Source of the DNA: Holothuria scabra
Taxonomy: Eukaryota > Echinodermata > Holothuroidea > Aspidochirotida > Holothuriidae
DNA: 64,000 bases
Direction of reading: 5' to 3'
Assembly: GCA_037179385.1 (NCBI GenBank)
Contig: CM074187.1
Span: 11,099,450-11,163,449 of the forward strand
In this document: positions 57,971-64,000 of the stretch, piece by piece
How positions within the stretch are numbered: the stretch's first letter is position 1
How the letters are laid out: each line of letters starts with the position of its first letter
The notes under the pieces: generated by a model
Seen by the model: only the letters and a program-made list of their open reading frames with translations
Database searches by the model: none
What the model was told of the DNA's origin: nothing
Program-made: the position numbers and the translations under genes

Positions 57971-58014
57971 CATCACCATCGCATAGATTCCTTGCCTGCC
58001 TTCGGCAAGGAATC

Positions 58015-59137
58015 AAAAACAAGTTGGGGAATAACCTCCAAGATAAATAAGGTTTCTGGTATCGCACTTGCCTGTTCCACTAAGCGTTAGGGTGTGGACT
58101 CTTATCCTTAACACCATGGCCTTTCCAACACTGCATTCCTACAGCAGTGCTCTTTGTCATACGGAAACCATACACAGCATGAACATGCCCCCAATTTCAG
58201 TAGTGCATGTTATTCTAAGCATCCTTTAAAGAAGGTGAAGAGGATGTTACTACATGAATGTCTTTTTGAGAAAGCCTAGATGACGATAAAGAAAAAACTT
58301 GAGATGACAAGAGTGCACCTTGAAAAGAAATTTGCTGTAACCAACAGCAACCACTAAAGTGCTATAAGTTAGAGAGGTTAAGTTTGGAAAAAAATATATC
58401 TGAGGAAAGATCATTCCAATTAACAAACTTTAAAGATGAGTTTAAGGTGATGATGGAAAAGATTTCCACAAACACACAAAACAGTTTTCAAAAATATACC
58501 TTCATTGTTCTCTGTCCAACCTTGAGAGGAAAAATGGCAACAGAAAAACAAATTATTATTTCATCTGTATTTGCTGATTATAATGAAGTAGAGGGGCGGA
58601 GGAAGGACTTTAGCTCTCCACCCTGTCCATTTTCCTGAAGTCTGCCCCACACCCAGAATGGGAAATTTATCAAAGGCTAGTATTGTCAGTTGTAGGCATA
58701 CTCAGACAGTATTCCACATAGTTCTCAGTTGATCCCATTTTATCCCCCTCCCCCACCCTCCCATTTCATATACTACTTAACATACGTCAAATTAAGATTT
58801 TGAATTTATTGTTCAAAATTTGGGCAATTAGGTTCTGATTGCTGTCAAAATGAAATATTGATTTAAACCTTACATTCTTTTTTTTTTGGACAGGACTCAA
58901 TCAAGTTTAAACTTCATAAAATGACATGCATGTGCAAAGTATGGCCCTACATAAAATTTATTATGTTGATGCAGAGCTCAACAACGCATTTAACTGTCAT
59001 AACTACAACCTTAACTTATGTATTAACATTGTAAACCATTTTATAATGCCATACACCTTACGTATACTACATTATGGTTTGGTATGTACTTAGTGGCTGC
59101 TACAACAGAAGAAATTCTCAAAAAGACTGTTTTACAG
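58015..59137. other. Unannotated stretch
   Basis: An 84-codon frame at 58384-58638 (+) has a lysine/glutamate-rich start (EEKSF-like) but no domain and poor splice context. No repeat family was recognised. Confidence 0.35.
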
Positions 59138-59256
59138 CTGATGACCCCACATATTATGACCTTCATCAATTCAAGGCTACCCTTCAATGCGATACACTCA
59201 ACAATAGACACAAATTGCTTATGCTTTCGCAATTACTCTGTGACCTATTTTACAAG
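59138..59256 (+). CDS. Isolated exon-like segment
   Basis: Acceptor GACTGTTTTACAG, then 119 nt open to a donor-like AAG|GTGGTG. It reads DDPTYYDLHQFKATLQCDTL, then NNRHKLLMLSQLLCDLFYK. The reading looks like a helical protein segment. TYYDL also occurs in candidate exon A, followed in both by a Leu-rich helix about 12 residues on. It may belong to a related domain or be chance. No phase-compatible neighbour was found. Confidence 0.25.
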
Positions 59257-60224
59257 GTGGTGAGACGAGTTGCTTGTAACAACAGTTTATTATAAAATTA
59301 TTGGGTTAAAAGCTTTGATGAATAGTGTTTTCTTTAAGAACTACTAATGAAAATAACACACATATACAGATGCATCGGCCAATGACGTTCTGTTATTACA
59401 TAGAGCAAATTTCTTTGTCATTTATCAAAAAGGTAGAAAACTTTTGTGCATGCAACCTTGATGATGTTTGTATGAGCCCACACAGTGTGTATGAAATAGA
59501 ACAAAGACAGCGATTGGAGAAAACCCCAAAGTAAACAATGTGTACTTCTGCTCATTAAATCATCTTTCTAATAATGTTAAAGGTTTCTGAGATTATAGGT
59601 TTCATAAATTACAGACTTTTTCATATTTTTAAAGCTAAAAATTGGAAATGCATTCTACGTATATGATTATTGATTTTAATGAACAGGAAGACAAACAGTA
59701 TGGTTTTGTTTGATTGTCTTTCTTAAAGAAAGAAGATTCATGACTTTTCTCTGTTAATTAATTTTAGCTTGAAAGGAGAACCTACCACTAAGATGTTAAT
59801 GACAGTTTAGTTACTGTAGGTTAGGTTTTACGATTCAGCGTGACAGTGTGGTTTTGGTGGCTATGCACATGGCTACATCCTTCAAACCATCGCGATAAAC
59901 AAACCAATCACGCACATACAACACATACTCCAAAATTTGAGTTTACATGTAAACTTTGTAAAATCATTCTTTCTTAATCCATGCATAAACATAAGGAGGG
60001 ATTTTAGGTGTGGTTTTGTGCAGTGGATTGACCTCTAAATTGTTTATTTTGGGGGGAGGGGGGTGTAAAATTTGCAGTTTAATCTGTGGTGAAGTAGGAC
60101 TGACACCCCTATTTTCGTTTGAGTTACTGACGAAAATACAGGAAAACCGTTCGCTGGTGATGAGCTTGGCTTGTGCATTCCACACTGTAGTACCCCACAA
60201 TTCCATGCGACAACCAATTACCAA
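59257..60224. other. Unannotated stretch
   Basis: No recognised gene or repeat. Confidence 0.35.
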
Positions 60225-60445
60225 ACTTGCTTATTGGTTCAAGTCTGGCTTACAATGGTCTTTTTTCTAGTTGTGGCTCACTGGCTTGTTTTCGCAACTC
60301 CATTGCTTACATATGCTGAACACCAAGCACAATGACAGTAGGCTCCAATTTTTAAGGTCTTTGGTATAACCCTTCCTGGAGTCAAACTTCAGACCTAGCA
60401 GCTGTAAGTAGGATGCTCTAATCACTTGATCATAAAGTCAGTCAA
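60225..60445 (-). mobile_element. tRNA-derived SINE, copy 4 (reverse)
   Basis: Inverted it reads ATGATCAAGTGATTAGAGCA (A-box region), AAGTTTGACTCC (B-box-like), TTATACCAAAGACCTTAAAA, GTCATTGTGCTTGGTGTTCA, AAACAAGCCAGTGAGCCACA and ACTAGAAAAAAGACC. This is the most complete tail and serves as the reference for the tail fragments at 19.4 and 42.3 kb. Confidence 0.82.
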
Positions 60446-61138
60446 TCATTGAAGTAAATCGAAGTAAGTTCAAAAGAAAGACTACAGTACTACTATTAAC
60501 ACTGAGGTTTTGATAACCTAATTATACTTAACCCCAGTGAATGGCTTGATCTCACAACAGTGTCCATTTCTTTCCTTTTCATCGCACTACCCAAGACTAG
60601 TTTAAGCACCACACCTTTCAATTGCCCACATCCACTAGTAGTAGCTTGTCTTTTTCACTCTTTCACTCCAAAAGCTGGCACACAAAGGTTTACTGAGTGT
60701 AATTTCTAGCCATTTTCAAGCTGTTCCTGTGGAGCTGTACCTTTACCCTAACTGCTTTCCACATTCTTGTGTATCGTACAATTTTCTGGGGAGGGGAGGG
60801 GACTTGTCTCCCCTCCTGCCCTTACAATTCAATTTTGAGAAGTCTGGGTGTAAGATAAGACACCATCTATAACTGCTTTTCTATATGTGATCAAGTAAAA
60901 GAAGGGTCTCTTTTAAAGAAAACCCTGAAGAGGATCTACATGAAAATGTTTTTTAATAGGGGTCCTTTTCAATTCTCTTTGTAAATTTCTGCAGCACACA
61001 GGGGTGGGGGACCTCACATCTTCAAAGATGACCCAACTCAGCAAGCAGCAAACTCATGAAAATAAACAACTAGGGAAGTTTTTACAGGCAATGTATTTGG
61101 GATAGGTCAAAGGTTGAGTTGAACCTCTACCTTTGCAG
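60446..61138. other. Unannotated stretch
   Basis: Short GGGGAGGGGAGGGG and CTCCCCTCC strings near 60790-60815. No gene or repeat family. Confidence 0.35.
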
Positions 61139-61202
61139 CAGTTGCTTATACACCATTTCAAATTTGCACACTGTTGTTAGTACATATACCAATGGAGCCA
61201 AT
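61139..61202 (+). CDS. Isolated exon-like segment (64 nt)
   Basis: A strong acceptor (CCTCTACCTTTGCAG) and a strong donor (CCAAT|GTAAGT) frame 64 nt open in one frame: SCLYTISNLHTVVSTYTN then GAN. It needs two bases from an upstream exon and ends in phase 0. It does not join in phase directly to 59138-59256. The splice signals are better than the coding evidence. Confidence 0.28.
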
Positions 61203-62884
61203 GTAAGTGTAGGAATAATACACTTTACCAAGCAAAGTAGTGCGGCTATGCTCATCCCTGTACAGACAAAGTGGTTGTCAAGGTATAGTACATTTGACCT
61301 TATGACCTTGCAGGAAGTGCCAAATTTCCCAGCTGGTCCATTACAGTAACTTGGTTTTAATAATTAGTTAACAGGGTTTTCATTGTACTATGTGGTTGCT
61401 TCATAAAACTACGTAAACACAGAACAGGGAGAAACAAAGACTGCCTTAAGGCTTTGGTTGTGGTTCAGAATAATTTCAGCTGGATCAAGAGGGAAATTCC
61501 ACAGAAACGTCCAAGGAATTACCAAAGTGGAAACAATAATGTACCTTTCAGCTGACCATCGACTGACACTGAAAGCACACTATACAATACACTATACTCT
61601 TTGCAGTTTAAAAGACAGTTCACAATAGTTTGAGTGCTGTATTGTATAAGTACCAGTGAATTGCATCATTACAACCTTTCTTTGCTAGGAAGTTTGCATG
61701 AGCAGCATTCAAGGGGATAAAATTCCCCAATCTTGATTGTGGTTTGGGAATCAATGAACTGTACAGTACTTCAATATCTCATAATCCCACTATCATGGAT
61801 TAAGAAACAGCAAAGCTAATTGGTGATGAATTAGAGCTACAGTGTATCCTTAAATACCGTTGTGACCTACTACAGCAGCTCAACCATATAAATGCTTCGG
61901 AAAGGGCAAGGTAGCCTAGCCAACGAACTAGAACAGACTGAAAACAACAAAAACACACTCAAAAAGAAAAACTGATAGTCATATGAATAATCACATGAGT
62001 TCCCTGATTCTAAAATTTGTATTTATTCCAATAGAACAGCTCCAAACACAGTTCCTACCTCTCACAAAATGACAAAGAAAAGCAAGCGGTCTAAAAAAGA
62101 ATGATAGGTCTTGTTCGCCAAAAGTTCTCTTTATCACTAATGGGTAAATACAAAATTGTGCCTAGCAATTAATTACCAGTATGGAAGATGGAAAATTTTT
62201 GTTTAACATCAAGGACTAAGTTAGTTTGTTAGATAAGATTTAATGACACACCAACACGAATGTTTATATAGTGTCATACTGTTCAAGTCCTCCCATTTCA
62301 ATGCCTCTCACAACAAGCTGGGAACACTTTGGGCATATTCTACAACCCCCGGCACACAGGGGGAACAAGGGCTAAGATGCAAACTAATGCTATTTTTGAA
62401 ACATTTTGAAGTACTTATAACGGGCACAGTCTTGTTGCGTCGCCAGACTCATGTAGACTACTTCCATGTGATTTGACCCCACTTGCTGATTTTTCCCTCA
62501 ACTACTTCCAGAGGTGCCCCCCCCCCCTCCTTACTGCTCACTTTAATATACACATTCTAGATGAGGAAGGTTTGAATAAAATAGATTTTACAATCACCAA
62601 GTTAAATTTGAAGACTGTATATGCATATTTCTAATACTTGGGCAAATTATCTCATTAACAGAAGACCTACTTTTTTTAAATATAAATACAGAACAATCAC
62701 ACTTCAAATAGAGATATGATGCAGTAACTAACAGATGTGTTGCAGCAGTATTATGGATCTTGGAGATAACATGAGTTTAGGGTTTTCATTACATATAAAC
62801 AGCAATATTATACAATGCACTCCCACATAGGCATGGTTGTTCATCTGCAGCTAAAATGCAACATATTGCTTCACTGTGACTTTA
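61203..62884. other. Unannotated stretch
   Basis: No recognised gene, RNA or repeat apart from a C run near 62517-62527. Confidence 0.4.
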
Positions 62885-63075
62885 TTAAAAGGCAAGAGCA
62901 GCCCTCCCTGCCCCCTGCCCCCTACCTCCCTCATTTGAATAAGAATGTAATCTATCATAATTTATGACTTGCCCTTGAGGGTCATGTGACAATTTTCTTA
63001 CTGAATTATAAACTTTTGGAGAGTTACTAATTTGTTTGCCTATGTATGCAATTGCCTACTCAAGCCCTAAAATGT
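62885..63075 (+). mobile_element. MITE family A, forward, right-truncated
   Basis: TTAAAAGGCAAGAGCAGCCC opens it, followed by diverged AGGGTCATGTGACAATTTTC, TGAATTATAAACTTTTGG and TTTGCCTATGTATGCAAT. The right terminus is absent; a family C MITE begins a few bases on. Confidence 0.55.
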
Positions 63076-63081
63076 TGTACA

Positions 63082-63343
63082 TATAGACATATCCGATTAG
63101 CGCTGGTTTTTAGTGACTGTAGGCCGCCATTAGTGGGATCCATCAGCCTCAAATCGTCTGTATTTATTGTTTACATGAATTTCAAACCCTCATATTTGGT
63201 GAAATTGGAGAATTCAAGATACAAATTAGTGTACAACCATCCATGACAGAGGTAAGCAAGGAAATGGAAAGATTTAAAGGTGACGGACACCAATTAGGAC
63301 CGACTGAAATCAGACCATCACTTGCTGTCCGGATTTGTGTATA
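63082..63343 (-). mobile_element. MITE family C, reverse copy
   Basis: TATAGACATATCCGATTAGC on the left and CTGTCCGGATTTGTGTATA on the right form the TATAGAC-type inverted termini. Interior: GGCCGCCATTAGTGGGATCC, CCTCATATTTGGTGAAATTG, GAGGTAAGCAAGGAAATGG and AATCAGACCATCACTTGC. 262 bp, non-coding. Confidence 0.8.
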
Positions 63344-63349
63344 CATACA

Positions 63350-63600
63350 AATATTTATAGAACACTAATTCCAAGAGAGTCAAGGGGATGGAAAGAAAAC
63401 CCTGAAAAAGAATGTAAAGTAAAGCTAAAACAGGTGAGACTGGAGGAGCTTTTTGAAATTAATAACTGTGTGAGCTTTCCTGAAATTTTGTGGGAGTGTA
63501 TTCCAAAGGGAGGTACCAGCAACTGAGAAAGATTTGTCACCCGTATATTTCTTCCTAGAGGGCACTACAAAGAGAGTTGTGTCTTTTGGGAGGTCTTTTA
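63350..63600 (-). pseudogene. LINE 3' end, minus strand (CR1/L2-like)
   Basis: The minus-strand frame ends GDKSFSVAGTSLWNTLPQNF then RKAHTVINFKKLLQSHLF and stop. This is the textbook C-terminus of non-LTR ORF2 proteins (gdrSFsvagP.lWNsLP...r...sl..FKk.LKt.LF). It is followed by a short 3' region ending TTCTATAAATATTTG, resembling CR1/L2 tails. Upstream of about 63600 the homology fades. It is 5'-truncated with no catalytic domain, and the 3' end abuts MITE C. It is better preserved than the 41 kb fragment. Confidence 0.78.
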
Positions 63601-64000
63601 ACAGGACCCATAGATGGTGGTAATTTGAAAGATATTTGGAAGGAAAATAAAAAGAAATCCACAAGACCTGGCTGTTAGTTTCAAAATAAGGTTGAGGTGA
63701 CTGTTCTTAATCTTTCAAGGAACCAGAATGCAAAAATGCATTGAGGTTTCGATGATACATACGTGCTCTTTTCAATGAATTGCTACATTTCTTGTAACAA
63801 CAGGTGACCCGAAGTGACCTTTGACTCCACATGTTAGTAACTGGTTTTTTTCTTTTAACCAAAACATTTCTACAAATTTCATACTGTGCCTTAAGATATT
63901 TCGCAAACAATCTGCTTACATCATACACATGAACATATTAAGTTTGAAATGAATCCCAAGTTTCCTACCTTAAGATATTGTGTTAAAGAGTTTTTCAGGA
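63601..64000. other. Right edge, with a GACCTTTGAC-type repeat
   Basis: GTGACCCGAAGTGACCTTTGAC at about 63806 and CTACCTTAAGATATTGTGTT near the edge recall the HINE-like tandem unit (GACCCCAAATGACCTTTGAC, then TTGAGATACCGTGTT), strongly diverged. A third copy may extend beyond the window. Confidence 0.4.

Larger units (their letters stand above)
56447..58014 (+). mobile_element. Helentron/HINE-like element, copy 2 (long)
   Basis: The same 5' block as copy 1 (AAAGCCAAAAGGCTTAGTGA, TTCCTTGCTGCTGAAATG). It has about eight ~145-156-bp tandem units, a CA microsatellite (about 57927-57968) and the same 3' hairpin at 57986-58014. The 5' GATTCCTTGC string matches the hairpin arm, as expected for subterminal repeats of Helentrons. 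The units alternate between two types (one with ACGAAGTTTTGACCTTTTG, one with CAAGCAATTTCTAAGGAATT), forming a ~300-bp dimer. No autonomous Rep/helicase sequence is in the window. Confidence 0.78.

Noticed and set aside
1..64000. CRISPR arrays, operons, prophage or bacterial genes
   Set aside because: No regularly spaced short repeats with unique spacers, no closely packed long frames and no ribosome-binding context. The window is plainly eukaryotic.

Overview
This window reads as intergenic and intronic DNA from a large, AT-rich, repeat-dense animal genome. There are no operons, ribosome-binding sites or long uninterrupted reading frames. Instead it holds short inverted-repeat transposons (MITEs), tRNA-derived SINEs, decayed LINE 3' ends, minisatellites, CA microsatellites and a few short frames bounded by plausible splice sites. 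Frequent 'TAGGCCTA'-like strings and the TTAAAGG-ended and CAGTGGCG-ended MITEs suggest a marine invertebrate deuterostome, perhaps an echinoderm. That assignment is inference and is not firm.

Layout. 1-2.1 kb: nothing recognised. 2.1-6.9 kb: TTAA-target MITEs (families A and B), a 540-bp family (E), a foldback and MITE D. 8.7-9.1 kb: a hAT-like MITE. 9.9-10.5 kb: a degenerate minisatellite in two opposed halves. 11.2-14.4 kb: a possible LINE scrap, MITE A copies and one MITE A inserted inside an older copy. 15.8-16.3 kb: two SINEs. 17.3-21.4 kb: MITEs A and B, a 123-bp tandem duplication and a CAGGCCCG-ended element. 25.3-30.6 kb: hAT MITEs, two with 8-bp target duplications. 31.8 kb: one exon-like frame. 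34.8-35.3 kb: a piggyBac-type MITE inserted in a family E copy at TTAA. 38.9-43.6 kb: more MITEs, a LINE 3' end and a hAT element built of opposed GATTACG-type arrays.

From about 45.5 to 55.0 kb there is a possible plus-strand multi-exon gene. A 488-bp unit carrying two exon-like segments is tandemly duplicated (about 99% identical). Five further short segments downstream (47.05, 47.39, 53.56, 54.36, 54.96 kb) keep compatible splice phases and end in a stop. I cannot name the product. Two Helentron/HINE-like elements (49.4-50.3 and 56.4-58.0 kb) contain a ~150-bp tandem repeat, a CA microsatellite and an identical 3' hairpin. Their repeat units carry perfect nuclear-receptor-type direct repeats. 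The right end has isolated exon-like segments, a SINE, MITEs A and C and a minus-strand LINE 3' end.

Nothing here is a demonstrated new biological system. The points most worth checking are the nuclear-receptor motif arrays in the HINE-like elements, the tandem exon-pair duplication (which may be an uncollapsed allele), the nested TTAA insertions, and three elements made of opposed short-repeat arrays.
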